Below are positions 23,331 to 32,385 of a stretch of 64,000 nt of DNA, in pieces. Origin of the DNA: CAWDAQ01 sp963800325 (GTDB lineage: Bacteria; Actinomycetota; Actinomycetes; Actinomycetales; Dermatophilaceae). The notes beneath the pieces are model-generated. The model saw nothing but the letters and a program-made list of their open reading frames with translations, searched no databases and had not been told where the DNA came from. Where the stretch lies: the NCBI GenBank assembly GCA_963800325.1, contig CAWDAQ010000006.1, forward strand, positions 62,001-126,000. Reading direction: 5' to 3'. Position 1 is the first letter of the stretch. Every line of letters starts with the position of its first letter. Position numbers and translations under genes: made by a program.

Positions 23331-25451
23331 TCAGCCGTCCTCGCCGATGACCCGGCCGCCGAGAATGCGCTCGACGACCCCGGCGCCCACCTCACCGGCC
23401 TCGGCGATGTCCTCGTCGTCGTCGCTGACCGCGCTGTCCGGGGAGTCGCCGCCCCCGCCCCCCTCGGGGGCGCGGTCGGGCTGCTCGGAGGCCCAGCTCG
23501 GCGCGGTGCTCGGGTCGGTGGGGGTGGAGGCCCAGTCCTCCCCCGGACCGGCGGGACGGCTCGGTGTGGCGGCGCCCTCCTCCGGGGCGACGCCGGTGGA
23601 CGGGGCGGGCGGGTCCGGTGGCGCGCCGGTCGGGGCGTGCTCGGCCTCGTCGTGCGGCCTGGGGGCCTCGGCGGCGACGATGCCCTCGACCCGGACGTCG
23701 ATGCCGAGGGCGTCGACGAGGGCCTGCCGGACGACCTCGGCGTGGACCCCGCCGCGGAAGGCGTTGGCCAGCCCCGTCGTCGACAGCCCGAGGACGAACC
23801 GTCGCCCGTCGTAGTCGACGACCTGGGCGTGCTCGGACAGCAGCGTCCACGAGGTGCGCTTCAGCGCGAAGATGCGCGCGAGCACGTCGGGCCAGGCTCG
23901 GCGGACGGCGGCGAGGTCGAGCCCGGCCGGACCGGGGGCCGCGGACGGCGCGGGCGAGGCGGCCGCCCGCGCCGGCGCCGTCGGCTCGGCCTTCCCGGGG
24001 GGCTCGGACGCCGTGGCGGGCTCGGTCTTCTCGGGAGGCTCGGTCTCCTGGGGGGGCTGGGACGCCGTGGCGAGACCGGGCCCCGGCGCCGTTGCAGGCT
24101 CAGGAGCGTCGGGGGTCTGCGCATCGGGCGTCTGCACATCGGAGGCCGTCGGGCCGGTGGCCACCTCGGCCGCGCGAGGGGCGGGGGTCGGGGGCTGCGG
24201 GGACGGCCGGCGAGAGGGCTGGGAGAGCTGCGACGAGGGCTGCGAGGACTGGGTGGAGGGCTGGCCGGACCGGGGCGCGCTCGGGACCCCGCCGACCTCG
24301 AGCCGCCGCTCGAGGCGGTCGAGCCGGGCGGCGTACCCGGCCTCCCCCGCGGCGCCGGGCAGGAGGACCCGGGCGGCGATGAGCTCGAGCTGGAGCCGGG
24401 GCGCGGTCGCCCCCGTCATGTCCGTCAGACCGGCGTTGATGACGTCCGCGGCCCGCGACAGCGACCCGGCGCCGAAGGTCGCGGCCTGCTGGCGCATCCG
24501 GTCGATCTGGTCCTCGGGCAGCCCGCGGAGGATCGACGCCGCCCCCTCCGGGGTCGCCGAGACGACGATGAGGTCCCGGAACCGCTCGAGGAGGTCCTCG
24601 ACGAAGCGTCGGGGGTCGAGGCCGGTCTCGATGACCCGGTCGATCTGGTGGAACACCCCGGCGGCGTCCCCGGCCCCGAAGGCGTCGATGGTGGCGTCGA
24701 GCAGCTCGCCGTCGGTGAAGCCGAGCAGCGCCGCCGCGCGCTCGTAGGTCAGCCCCTCCTCGCCGGAGCCGGCGATGAGCTGGTCGAGCACCGAGAGGGA
24801 GTCCCGGACCGAGCCGCCGCCGGCCCGGACGACGAAGGAGAGCACCCCCGGCTGGACCGCGACCCCCTCCCGCTCGCACACCTGCTCGAGGTAGCCCTGC
24901 AGCCGGGCCGGGGGCACGAGGCGGAACGGGTAGTGGTGGGTGCGGGAACGGATCGTGCCGATGACCTTGTCCGGCTCGGTCGTCGCGAAGACGAACTTCA
25001 CGTGCTCCGGCGGCTCCTCGACGATCTTCAGCAGGGCGTTGAAGCCCTGCGGGGTGACCATGTGGGCCTCGTCGATGATGTAGACCTTGTACCGGCTCTG
25101 CGCAGGACCGTAGGAGGCCCGCTCCCGCAGCTCGCGGGCGTCCTCGACGCCCCCGTGGCTCGCGGCGTCGATCTCGATGACGTCGACGCTGCCGGCGCCG
25201 CCCCGGGACAGGGCGACGCAGGAGTCGCACTCCCCGCACGGGGTCGGCGTCGGGCCCTGCTCGCAGTTCAGGCACCGCGCGAGGATCCGCGCGCTCGTGG
25301 TCTTGCCGCACCCCCGTGGCCCGGAGAACAGGTAGGCGTGGCTGGTCCGCCCGGTCCGCAGCGCCTGGAGCAGGGGCTCGGTGACGTGCTCCTGCCCGAT
25401 GACGTCGGCGAAGGTCTCGGGCCGGTAGCGGCGGTAGAGGGCGGTGCTCAC
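23331..25451 (-). CDS. dnaX: DNA polymerase III subunits gamma/tau
   Basis: A 706-residue clamp-loader subunit. AAA+ module: Walker A GPRGCGKT (44-51), zinc-binding cysteines C63, C72, C75 and C78, Walker B IIDEAH, and sensor region. Residues about 370-525 form a Pro/Ala/Thr/Gln-rich linker with short direct repeats. A conserved C-terminal tau-type region follows (VRRAWPDVLARIFALKRTSW). The last 90 residues are acidic and low in complexity. GTG start. The 4.5S RNA gene lies just upstream on the same strand. I see no obvious slippery A-tract for a separate gamma form. Confidence 0.94.
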   Translation of the reverse strand: MSTALYRRYRPETFADVIGQEHVTEPLLQALRTGRTSHAYLFSGPRGCGKTTSARILARCLNCEQGPTPTPCGECDSCVALSRGGAGSVDVIEIDAASHGGVEDARELRERASYGPAQSRYKVYIIDEAHMVTPQGFNALLKIVEEPPEHVKFVFATTEPDKVIGTIRSRTHHYPFRLVPPARLQGYLEQVCEREGVAVQPGVLSFVVRAGGGSVRDSLSVLDQLIAGSGEEGLTYERAAALLGFTDGELLDATIDAFGAGDAAGVFHQIDRVIETGLDPRRFVEDLLERFRDLIVVSATPEGAASILRGLPEDQIDRMRQQAATFGAGSLSRAADVINAGLTDMTGATAPRLQLELIAARVLLPGAAGEAGYAARLDRLERRLEVGGVPSAPRSGQPSTQSSQPSSQLSQPSRRPSPQPPTPAPRAAEVATGPTASDVQTPDAQTPDAPEPATAPGPGLATASQPPQETEPPEKTEPATASEPPGKAEPTAPARAAASPAPSAAPGPAGLDLAAVRRAWPDVLARIFALKRTSWTLLSEHAQVVDYDGRRFVLGLSTTGLANAFRGGVHAEVVRQALVDALGIDVRVEGIVAAEAPRPHDEAEHAPTGAPPDPPAPSTGVAPEEGAATPSRPAGPGEDWASTPTDPSTAPSWASEQPDRAPEGGGGGDSPDSAVSDDDEDIAEAGEVGAGVVERILGGRVIGEDG

Positions 25452-25486
25452 AGCCCCCGACCCTAGCCGTCGGGGCGGACACGAGA

Positions 25487-25577
25487 GGACCCCCCGCGCA
25501 CCTGGAAGAGCTCACCGACCCTTGCTGCATTCCTGCCCTGGGGGAGTTGAGTGAGGTACCACCACGCGGGGGGCCAG
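25487..25577 (-). ncRNA. ffs: 4.5S-type signal recognition particle RNA
   Basis: The minus strand carries the conserved SRP domain IV core CCCCCAGGGCAGGAATGCAG continuing CAAGGGTCGGTGAGC, closed by a long outer stem in which ggccccccgcg near 25566-25575 pairs with cgcggggggtcc near 25487-25497. Size (about 90 nt) and position upstream of dnaX are those of the short bacterial SRP RNA of actinobacteria. It targets ribosomes making membrane proteins through Ffh. Ends are accurate to a few bases only. Confidence 0.9.
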
Positions 25578-25667
25578 GAAGAGTCTAAGGGCCGCACCCC
25601 ACGGCGTCCCAATTGCCCGTCGCGTGGTCCAATTGAGCCAGGCCCCGGCGACTGGAAGGGGGGCGTC

Positions 25668-26375
25668 GTGCCACGGTTCGAGGAGCTCGCGCACGCCCGC
25701 ACCCCGATGGGCCTGGTCAGCCTCCGCCGCCGCCTCGACCCGGTGCTCGACGCCGAGGTGTACGAGGTCAAGCTCGACGACGAGTTCCTCATGTCGAGCC
25801 TGTTCACCTCGGCCGAGGTCGAGCTCGCCCGGATGGGTCTCGCCGAGGCCGGTGGGGACCGTCTCGACGTCGCGGTCGGCGGCCTCGGGCTGGGCTACAC
25901 CGCCCAGGCGGTCCTCGAGGACGAGCGGGTGCGCTCCCTCGTCGTCGTCGAGGCCCTCGAGGAGGTCATCGCCTGGCACCGGGACGGGCTGCTCCCGGCG
26001 ACCGCGCAGCTCGCCCGGGACCCGCGCACCCAGCTCGTCCACGGTGACTTCTTCGCCGCCGTCGCGGCCTCGGACGGGCTCGACCCCCGCGAGCCGGGAC
26101 GCCGGTTCCACGCCGTGCTCGTCGACATCGACCACACCCCCCGGCACCTGCTCGACCCGAGCCACGCGCCGTTCTACACCGCCGAGGGTCTGGGCCGGCT
26201 CGCCGACGTGCTCCACCCCGGCGGGGTGTTCGCGCTGTGGTCGGACGACCCGCCCGACCAGGGGTTCCGGGACGTCCTCGCGGAGGTCTTCGAGCGCGAG
26301 GAGGCGCACGTCGTGTCCTTCCCGAACCCCTACACCGGCGGCTCGTCGACCAACACGGTCTACGTCGCCCGCTGA
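25668..26375 (+). CDS. Spermidine-synthase-like (class I SAM-fold) protein
   Basis: A 235-residue Rossmann-fold protein resembling polyamine aminopropyltransferase-like family members: LDVAVGGLGLGYTAQAVLED for the first glycine loop, VVVEALEEVIAWH after it, FHAVLVDIDHTPRHLL for the acidic strand and GGVFALWSDDPPDQGF. It is shorter than true spermidine synthases and lacks their N-terminal strand domain, so it may be a methyltransferase or a catalytically different relative. GTG start with ggaaggggggc just upstream. Its promoter must lie in the 90 nt between the SRP RNA gene and the start. The gene faces the broken DUF2252 gene. Confidence 0.72.
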   Translation: MPRFEELAHARTPMGLVSLRRRLDPVLDAEVYEVKLDDEFLMSSLFTSAEVELARMGLAEAGGDRLDVAVGGLGLGYTAQAVLEDERVRSLVVVEALEEVIAWHRDGLLPATAQLARDPRTQLVHGDFFAAVAASDGLDPREPGRRFHAVLVDIDHTPRHLLDPSHAPFYTAEGLGRLADVLHPGGVFALWSDDPPDQGFRDVLAEVFEREEAHVVSFPNPYTGGSSTNTVYVAR

Positions 26376-26409
26376 GCGCGGGCGCGGCCACCGGCGGACG
26401 GGGGCCGGG

Positions 26410-27070
26410 TCAGTCCCGCGCGCGGTAGGAGTCGATCCCGACCTCGCCCTCGCGGAAGGCGTCGACGAACGTCGCGTGGTCCGCGCGCACCTGCCCGGCG
26501 TACCGGATCCCGACGTCCGCCATCGCCTCGGCGAACTCTGCTCCACGCTGAGCAGGACGTCGTCGTCGAGGGTCTGGCTGTACCCCTCGACGAGCACGGT
26601 GTACTTCGTCAGCCCGGCGCTGCCGATCCCGATCCCGAGGTACCGCGCGAACGCCTCGAGCACGCGGGCGCGCTCGTCGTCGTCGAGGGCGAACGCCTTC
26701 TCCCCCGTGCTGAGCCTGCGGCGGGCCCCGTCGAGGTGGGAGAGCGCCGCGAGCAGGCCGCCGGTGCGGGTGCTGCGCCGGGCGGCCTCGAGCAGGTCGA
26801 GGACCGGGCCGTCGGTGTTGTCGAGGTGGAGCCCGAGCTCGCCGTCGCCCCCGTCGGCGGCGAAGCGCTTGACGTCCCACGTGTGGGGGCCGACGTAGGC
26901 CTCGTCGAAGTCGTCGACGTCGAACACGAGACGGCCGTCGGAGTCGACGTAGGTCCCGAAGTTCTCGACGTGCAGGTCGCCGTGGACCCAGATCCGCTCG
27001 TGTCCTCGTCGACGAACGGGTCGTCGAGGACGGCGAGGATGTGCTGGCGGCGGTCGGCGGGGGCGCTCAC
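26410..27070 (-). pseudogene. Decayed DUF2252-family gene
   Basis: Three pieces of one protein lie in order but in different frames. A start VSAPADRRQHILAVLDDPFVDED ends near 27005. The family core (WVHGDLHVENFGTYVDSDGR and VFDVDDFDEAYVGPHTWDVK, then LTKYTVLVEGYSQTLDDD) runs to about 26545. A C-terminal piece (FAEAMADVGIRYAGQVRADH, ending in SYRARD) stops at 26410. DUF2252 proteins are usually over 400 residues with a conserved N-terminal FRG-type region before the GDLH motif; that region and a stretch after WDVKRFAA are missing. At least two frame changes and two deletions make a functional product unlikely. Base composition matches the surroundings, so decay is probably in situ. Confidence 0.75.
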
Positions 27071-27121
27071 CCGGGTCGTTCGACCACAGCGCCCTCGGGC
27101 ACGCTCGCCGCCGCCTCCGCG

Positions 27122-27159
27122 CGCGACGGGGCCCCGGCTGCTGCCGGGGCCCCGTCGCG
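27122..27159 (-). terminator. Terminator hairpin after tRNA-Ser
   Basis: A perfect 17-bp stem (cgcgacggggccccggc at 27122-27138 and its complement at 27143-27159) with a 4-nt tgct loop, 7 bp past the end of the tRNA gene in the direction of transcription. No T-tract follows. This is one of the strongest hairpins in the window and very probably ends the tRNA transcript. Confidence 0.85.
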
Positions 27160-27166
27160 GACGCGC

Positions 27167-27257
27167 TGGCGGAGGATGCGGGATTTGAACCCGCGAGGGG
27201 CTATCAACCCCAACACGATTTCCAATCGTGCGCACTAGGCCACTATGCGAATCCTCC
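27167..27257 (-). tRNA. tRNA-Ser (anticodon GGA)
   Basis: The minus strand folds as a class II tRNA. The acceptor stem GGAGGAT pairs with ATCCTCC. The anticodon arm CACGA-TTGGAAA-TCGTG carries anticodon GGA, which reads TCC and TCT serine codons. A long variable arm follows, then the T-arm GCGGGTTCAAATCCCGC. Discriminator G and the CCA end are encoded (27167-27170). An extended variable arm is normal for tRNA-Ser. No intron or mismatch in the acceptor stem. Confidence 0.95.
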
Positions 27258-27315
27258 AACGGAGGAATGTACCCGAGGCCCGGGCGCTCGCCGAAATCGG
27301 CGGGGGCGCCCGGCC

Positions 27316-28977
27316 TCAGGCCCCGCTGAGCCGCAGCTGCTCGTCCTCGAGCGCGGCCTCGCGGCGGGACTCCTCGATGTGCTCGTCGACGACGGTGCGC
27401 TCGAGCCGGACGGAGTGGGCCATCCAGTAGATGAGCGCGGAGAACACGAACGTCACCGGGATCGCCGACCCGAAGTGGAGGACTCCCAGGCCGCCGCCGT
27501 AGTCGCTCAGCCACGACAGCAGCGCCAGGCCCGCCAGCCACGGCCAGTACCAGGAGCCGGCCCGCCAGTTCCAGCTCTCGGTGCTGTGGCCCTTGCCGAA
27601 CAGCACCAGCGCTCCGAGGAGCAGGTAGCCGAGCAGGACCGCGACGAAGAGCTTGTAGTCGGTCTCCCAGCCGGTCCAGTACACGATGAGGTTGGAGGAC
27701 CAGAACCCGAGGAAGGGGATGATGTGCCCGCCGGGCACCCGGAACGGACGCTCCTGCTCGGGGATCTGCCGGCGCATCGCCGCGAGGACGAGCGGGCCGG
27801 AGCCGAACGAGAGCACCGTCGCCGACGTGATGAACCCGACCAGCTGCTGCCAGCTCGGGAACGGCAGGAACAGGATGAGCCCGACGATGAAGCTGAGGAT
27901 CATGCTCACCAGCGGCACGCCCCGGTCGGTGGTCCGCGCGAGCGCCGAGGGCGCGTTGCCGTTGCGGCCCATCGCGTAGGAGATCCGAGACGTCACGGTG
28001 ATGTAGATCAGGCCGGTGTCGGCCGGGGAGACGACGGCGTCGACGTAGAGCAGGACCGCGAGCCAGCCCAGGCCGAGGATCGACGCGGTCGCGGCGAGCG
28101 GGCCGAAGTCGTCGGTGAAGTTCAGCTGGCCCCAGCCGCCGGCGAGGTCGCTCGGCTGCACCGCCCCGATGAAGGCGATCTGGAGCAGGATGTAGAGGAG
28201 GCAGGTGAGCAGCACCGACCCGATGACGGCGAGCGGGACGTTCCGCTTCGGGTTGTCGGTCTCGCCCGCCAGCTCGATGCCCTGCCGGAACCCGAGGTAG
28301 GAGAACACGATCCCGGACGTCGCGATCGCGGTGAACACCCCGTGCCAGCCCTGGGGGCGGAAGCCCTCCGAGGTGAAGTTGGCGCCGTGGAACTGGGTGA
28401 GCAGGAACGCGACGATGACGATCGAGATGATCGCGAGCTTCCACCACACGAGGGCGTTGTTGATCCGGGCGAACCACCGGATCCCGACGTAGTTGATGAC
28501 GACGAACACCGCCATCGCCCCGACCGCGAACACGAGCCCGAGGCCGGTGAGGGTGTGGACGTTGGCGCCGCCGGCGACCTGGTGCTCCTCGGTGAACGGC
28601 GCGTACTTCGTCGCGTACTGCAGGGCGCCCTCGACCTCGATCGGCGCGACGCTCATGCACGCCACCCACGTGATCCAGCCCGTGGTGTAGCTCGCGAACG
28701 CGCCGAAGGAGATGTGCGGGAAGCGGACCACGCCCCCGGAGAGCGGGAACATCGTCCCGAGCTCGGCGTAGCAGAGCCCGATGAACAGGATCATGATCCC
28801 GCCGAGCAGCCACGAGAAGACCGCCGCGGGCCCGGCGGTCTGGGAGGCGTTCAGGGCTCCGAACAGCCACCCCGAGCCGATGATCGATCCGACGCTCGCG
28901 AAGAGCAGACCGACCTGGCCGACATGTCGTTTGAGGTCGTGCTCCTGCCTGACCTCGGATGTCTCGGTCGTCGCCAT
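27316..28977 (-). CDS. APC-family amino acid/polyamine permease
   Basis: A 553-residue membrane transporter with about 12-14 helices. The first helix shows the APC signature VGQVGLLFASVGSIIGSGWL with the unwound G-S-G-W segment. LVSMILSFIVGLILFLPFPS and the conserved ERPFRVPGG loop follow. It probably imports amino acids or related amines by proton symport; the substrate is not evident. ATG start with aggagga 6 nt upstream. Its stop is followed by the tRNA-Ser gene on the same strand. The RpiR regulator starts upstream in the same direction but with a 113-nt gap. Confidence 0.88.
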   Translation of the reverse strand: MATTETSEVRQEHDLKRHVGQVGLLFASVGSIIGSGWLFGALNASQTAGPAAVFSWLLGGIMILFIGLCYAELGTMFPLSGGVVRFPHISFGAFASYTTGWITWVACMSVAPIEVEGALQYATKYAPFTEEHQVAGGANVHTLTGLGLVFAVGAMAVFVVINYVGIRWFARINNALVWWKLAIISIVIVAFLLTQFHGANFTSEGFRPQGWHGVFTAIATSGIVFSYLGFRQGIELAGETDNPKRNVPLAVIGSVLLTCLLYILLQIAFIGAVQPSDLAGGWGQLNFTDDFGPLAATASILGLGWLAVLLYVDAVVSPADTGLIYITVTSRISYAMGRNGNAPSALARTTDRGVPLVSMILSFIVGLILFLPFPSWQQLVGFITSATVLSFGSGPLVLAAMRRQIPEQERPFRVPGGHIIPFLGFWSSNLIVYWTGWETDYKLFVAVLLGYLLLGALVLFGKGHSTESWNWRAGSWYWPWLAGLALLSWLSDYGGGLGVLHFGSAIPVTFVFSALIYWMAHSVRLERTVVDEHIEESRREAALEDEQLRLSGA

Positions 28978-29090
28978 GTCGTCCTCCTGGGGGTCGCCGC
29001 TGGGGTCGGCCCGAGGCTAGGACTGGCGTCAGCAGCCGCAGGGTGCCAAATGTCACCTCTTGCGGGCCGGGCGGCGCCCGGTTGCGCGGC

Positions 29091-29987
29091 TCAGCCGTGC
29101 TCGTGGTGCCCGGCGACCGCCTCGCGGGTCTCCGAGACCCGGCGGCGCACCCCGGCAAGGTCCTGCTGCGCGATCGCGACGAAGAGGCAGTCGACGACGG
29201 TCAGGGCGGCGATCCGGCTGGCCGTGGCCCCCGAGCGGAGCGCGATCTCGCGCGCGGCGGTGGTGAGCACGATGTCGGCCGAGGCGGCGATCCGGGAGCC
29301 GGGGAAGTTCGTCAGCGCGATCGTCGTCGCCCCGCGCGAGCGCGCCCGCTCCAGCGCCTCGATGGTCTCCCGCGTGCTCCCGGAGTGCGAGATCCCCACG
29401 GCGACGTCGGCGTCGGTGAGCAGCGTCGCGCTCGTCAGGGCGATGTGCGGATCGCGCCAGCAGAACGAGACCGACCCGATCCGGTGGAGCTTCTGCTGAA
29501 GGTCGTCCCCGACGATCGCGCTCGCGCCGATGCCGTAGATGTCGACGCGCCCGGCCTCGGCGACCGCGCGGGCAGCCCGCTCGAGCGCGTCCCGGTCCAG
29601 CTGCTGGGCGGTCTCCTCGACGGCGCTGGCGTCGAGGAAGGAGATCTTCGCGATGAGGTCGTCGACCGTGTCGTCCGCGCCGATGTCGCTCGCCGCGGCC
29701 GTCGTCGTGCGCGGCTGGGCGGACTCCTCGGCGAGGCCGAGCCGCAGCTGGGGGTAGCCGGGCAGCCCGAGCCGGCGACAGAACCGCAGCACCGTCGTCT
29801 CCGAGGTCGAGGCCGCCACGGCCAGCTCGCTGATCGTCATCGCGGCCGCGGCGCGGGGGTCGGCGAGGACCCGCTCGGCGACCCGGTCCTCGGCCCGCGA
29901 CAGCGACGGGCGCATGCCCCGGAGGCGCACCAGGAGCGGGGCCTGCTCGCGGGCCGCGCCACCGTCGACGGAGACTCCGGGGTCCAT
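29091..29987 (-). CDS. MurR/RpiR-family transcriptional regulator
   Basis: A 298-residue regulator. An N-terminal RpiR helix-turn-helix (RAEDRVAERVLADPRAAAAM and the ISELAVAASTSETTVLRFCRRL recognition region) is followed by a SIS sugar-phosphate-binding domain (VDIYGIGASAIVGDDLQQKL and VGISHSGSTRETIEALERAR). RpiR proteins usually respond to phosphosugars and control nearby uptake or catabolic genes. Here the candidates are the APC permease downstream and the divergent acyl-CoA synthetase upstream; the 119-nt gap shared with the latter would hold the operators. ATG start. Confidence 0.88.
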   Translation of the reverse strand: MDPGVSVDGGAAREQAPLLVRLRGMRPSLSRAEDRVAERVLADPRAAAAMTISELAVAASTSETTVLRFCRRLGLPGYPQLRLGLAEESAQPRTTTAAASDIGADDTVDDLIAKISFLDASAVEETAQQLDRDALERAARAVAEAGRVDIYGIGASAIVGDDLQQKLHRIGSVSFCWRDPHIALTSATLLTDADVAVGISHSGSTRETIEALERARSRGATTIALTNFPGSRIAASADIVLTTAAREIALRSGATASRIAALTVVDCLFVAIAQQDLAGVRRRVSETREAVAGHHEHG

Positions 29988-30106
29988 GTCCTCAGCGTAG
30001 TCGCGCGGGCCGTCCCGGTGGACGCCTCGACAAGGACCAAGGTCCCGGTCCCGGGGCCCCGGACGGCACCCCTTGCCGCCGCCGCGTCCCCGGGTCAGCA
30101 TGGGGC

Positions 30107-32002
30107 ATGACGACCGGGGCGTACGCGAGGGCACACGAGCAGAGCATCAGCGACCCGACCGCCTTCTGGGGCGAGGCGGCGACGGCGATCGAGTGGGACA
30201 CGCCACCGGAGCGGGTCCTCGACGACGACCGGCCCCCGTTCTACCGGTGGTTCACGGGCGGGCGCCTCAACACGTGCTTCAACGCCCTCGACCGGCACGT
30301 GCGCGACGGCCGCGGGGACCAGCCCGCGCTCGTGTACGACAGCCCGGTCACCGGCACGGCCCGGACGTGGACCTACGCCGGCCTGCTCGACGACGTCAGC
30401 CGGCTCGCCGGGGCGCTCGCCGGCCTCGGGGTGGGCCGCGGCGACCGGGTGGTGATCTACATGCCGATGGTGCCCGAGGCGGTCATGGGCATGCTCGCGT
30501 GCGCCCGTCTCGGCGCGGTCCACTCGGTCGTGTTCGGCGGGTTCGCCCCCGCCGAGCTCGCCGCCCGGCTCGACGACGCGGCGCCCAAGGTGGTGCTGTC
30601 CGCGAGCTGCGGGGTCGAGCCGACCCGGGTCGTGGAGTACAAGCCGATGCTCGACGCGGCGATCGAGCGCAGCGGCCACACCCCCGAGCGCTGTGTCGTC
30701 CTGCAGCGTCCCCAGGCGCGGGCCGAGCTCGGCGAGCGCGACGTGGACTGGGCCGAGCTGCTCGCGGGCGAGCACGCCCGCCCCGTCGACCCGGTGCCGG
30801 TCGAGGCGACCGACCCGCTCTACGTGCTCTACACCTCGGGGACGACCGGACGGCCCAAGGGCATCGTCCGCGACAACGGCGGCCACGCGGTGGCCCTGCG
30901 CTGGTCGATGGAGAACGTCTTCGACGTCGGCCCGGGGGAGGTCTGGTTCACCGCGAGCGACGTCGGCTGGGTCGTCGGGCACTCCTACATCGTGTACGCC
31001 CCGCTGCTCACCGGGGCGACCACCGTGCTCTACGAGGGCAAGCCGGTCGGCACCCCGGACGCCGGGGCGTTCTGGCGGGTGCTCGCCGAGCACGGGGCCA
31101 AGGCGATGTTCACCGCCCCCACCGCCTACCGGGCGATCCGGCGGGAGGACCCCGAGGGGGACCTCATCGGCCGGTACGACCTGTCGCGGCTCGAGGCCGT
31201 GTTCCTCGCCGGCGAGCGCCTCGACCCCGACACCTACGCGTGGGCGAGCGAGCACCTCGGGGTCCCGGTCGTCGACAACTGGTGGCAGACCGAGACCGGG
31301 TGGCCGATCGCGGCGAACCCGCGCGGTCTGGAGCCGCTGCCGGTCAAGCCGGGGTCGCCGTCGGTGCCGGTCCCCGGCTACGACGTCGCCGTCCTCGACG
31401 AGCGGGGCGAGCCGGCGCCGCCCGGGACCGAGGGGGCGATCTGCCTGCGGCTGCCGATGCCGCCGGGCACGCTGCCGACGCTGTGGCACGACGACGACCG
31501 GTACGTCGCGAGCTACCTGTCGGCCTACCCCGGCTTCTACCTGACCGGCGACGGTGGGACGGTCGACGAGGACGGCTACCTGTTCGTCCTCGGCCGCACC
31601 GACGACGTCCTCAACGTCGCCGGGCACCGGCTCTCGACCGGCTCGATCGAGGCCGCGCTCGCCGGCCACCCGGCCGTCGCCGAGTGTGCGGTCATCGGGG
31701 TCGCCGACTCCCTCAAGGGGCAGGTCCCCCGGGGCCTGGTCGTCCTCAAGGGCGGCGTCGACGCCGACGCGGAGGGCGAGCGCATCCGCGCCGAGCTGGT
31801 CCAGCGGGTCCGGGACGAGGTGGGGGCGGTCGCGTCGCTGCGGCAGGTCGACATCGTCGACGGGCTCCCGAAGACCCGCTCGGGGAAGATCCTCCGCAAG
31901 ACGATGCGGGAGATCGCGGCCGGGCGCACCCCGGCGGTCCCGGGGACGATCGAGGACGCCTCCGTGCTCGACGTCCTCGCCCCGGTGCTCCGGGGCGGCT
32001 GA
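30107..32002 (+). CDS. Propionyl-CoA synthetase-like acyl-CoA ligase
   Basis: A 631-residue ANL-superfamily ligase. The P-loop is YTSGTTGRPKG (242-252). The run NGGHAVALRWSMENVF, then ASDVGWVVGHSYIVYAPLL and YEGKPVGTPDAGAFWRV, is typical of PrpE/ACSS3 propionyl-CoA synthetases rather than acetyl-CoA synthetase. The C-terminal acetylatable lysine is K594 in PKTRSGKILRKTM. It activates propionate (or another short acid) to the CoA thioester. The start is ATG at 30107, 119 nt from the divergent RpiR regulator, which may control it. Confidence 0.85.
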   Translation: MTTGAYARAHEQSISDPTAFWGEAATAIEWDTPPERVLDDDRPPFYRWFTGGRLNTCFNALDRHVRDGRGDQPALVYDSPVTGTARTWTYAGLLDDVSRLAGALAGLGVGRGDRVVIYMPMVPEAVMGMLACARLGAVHSVVFGGFAPAELAARLDDAAPKVVLSASCGVEPTRVVEYKPMLDAAIERSGHTPERCVVLQRPQARAELGERDVDWAELLAGEHARPVDPVPVEATDPLYVLYTSGTTGRPKGIVRDNGGHAVALRWSMENVFDVGPGEVWFTASDVGWVVGHSYIVYAPLLTGATTVLYEGKPVGTPDAGAFWRVLAEHGAKAMFTAPTAYRAIRREDPEGDLIGRYDLSRLEAVFLAGERLDPDTYAWASEHLGVPVVDNWWQTETGWPIAANPRGLEPLPVKPGSPSVPVPGYDVAVLDERGEPAPPGTEGAICLRLPMPPGTLPTLWHDDDRYVASYLSAYPGFYLTGDGGTVDEDGYLFVLGRTDDVLNVAGHRLSTGSIEAALAGHPAVAECAVIGVADSLKGQVPRGLVVLKGGVDADAEGERIRAELVQRVRDEVGAVASLRQVDIVDGLPKTRSGKILRKTMREIAAGRTPAVPGTIEDASVLDVLAPVLRGG

Positions 32003-32052
32003 GGTCCCTCGCTCGGCGCAGGGCCACCCGCGGGCCCCTCTATGGTGTCCCG

Positions 32053-32349
32053 GTGATCTTCAAAGCCGTCGGGGACGACCGCCCCTACCCGGACCACGGG
32101 CTCGCCTCGCCCAAGGACTGGGCCGACGTGCCTCCGCGCATGGTCCGGCTCGACGAGCTCGTCACCACCAAGAGCACCCTCGACCTGCACAACCTCCTCG
32201 CCGAGGACTCGACGTTCTACGGCGACCTGTTCGCCCACGTCGTCGACTGGGAGGGCTCGCTGTACCTCGAGGAGGGACTCCACCGGGCGCTGCGGGCGGC
32301 GCTCGCCCAGCGGCCCACGCTGCACGCGCGGGTCCTCGTGCTTGACTAG
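32053..32349 (+). CDS. Small conserved actinobacterial protein (VapB-like annotation in databases)
   Basis: A 98-residue protein that begins VIFKAVGDDRPYPDHGLASP and contains MVRLDELVTTKSTLDLHNLL and DSTFYGDLFAHVVDW, ending HARVLVLD. I recognise this as a small protein very conserved in actinobacteria just upstream of LytR_C genes; automated pipelines often call it a VapB-type antitoxin. No PIN-domain or other toxin gene is adjacent, so an antitoxin role is not supported here. GTG start. It lies 36 nt before the LytR_C gene and is probably cotranscribed with it. Confidence 0.7.
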   Translation: MIFKAVGDDRPYPDHGLASPKDWADVPPRMVRLDELVTTKSTLDLHNLLAEDSTFYGDLFAHVVDWEGSLYLEEGLHRALRAALAQRPTLHARVLVLD

Positions 32350-32385
32350 GGCGCGTACGGACAAAAGGGGTAGAAGGGCGAGCTG

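Noticed and set aside
26410..27070. Three separate small genes in the DUF2252 region
   Set aside because: The pieces read in order as one family and lack individual ribosome-binding sites and starts; decay of one gene is simpler.
32053..32349. Toxin-antitoxin module
   Set aside because: No toxin-like gene adjacent; neighbours are a LytR_C protein and an acyl-CoA ligase.
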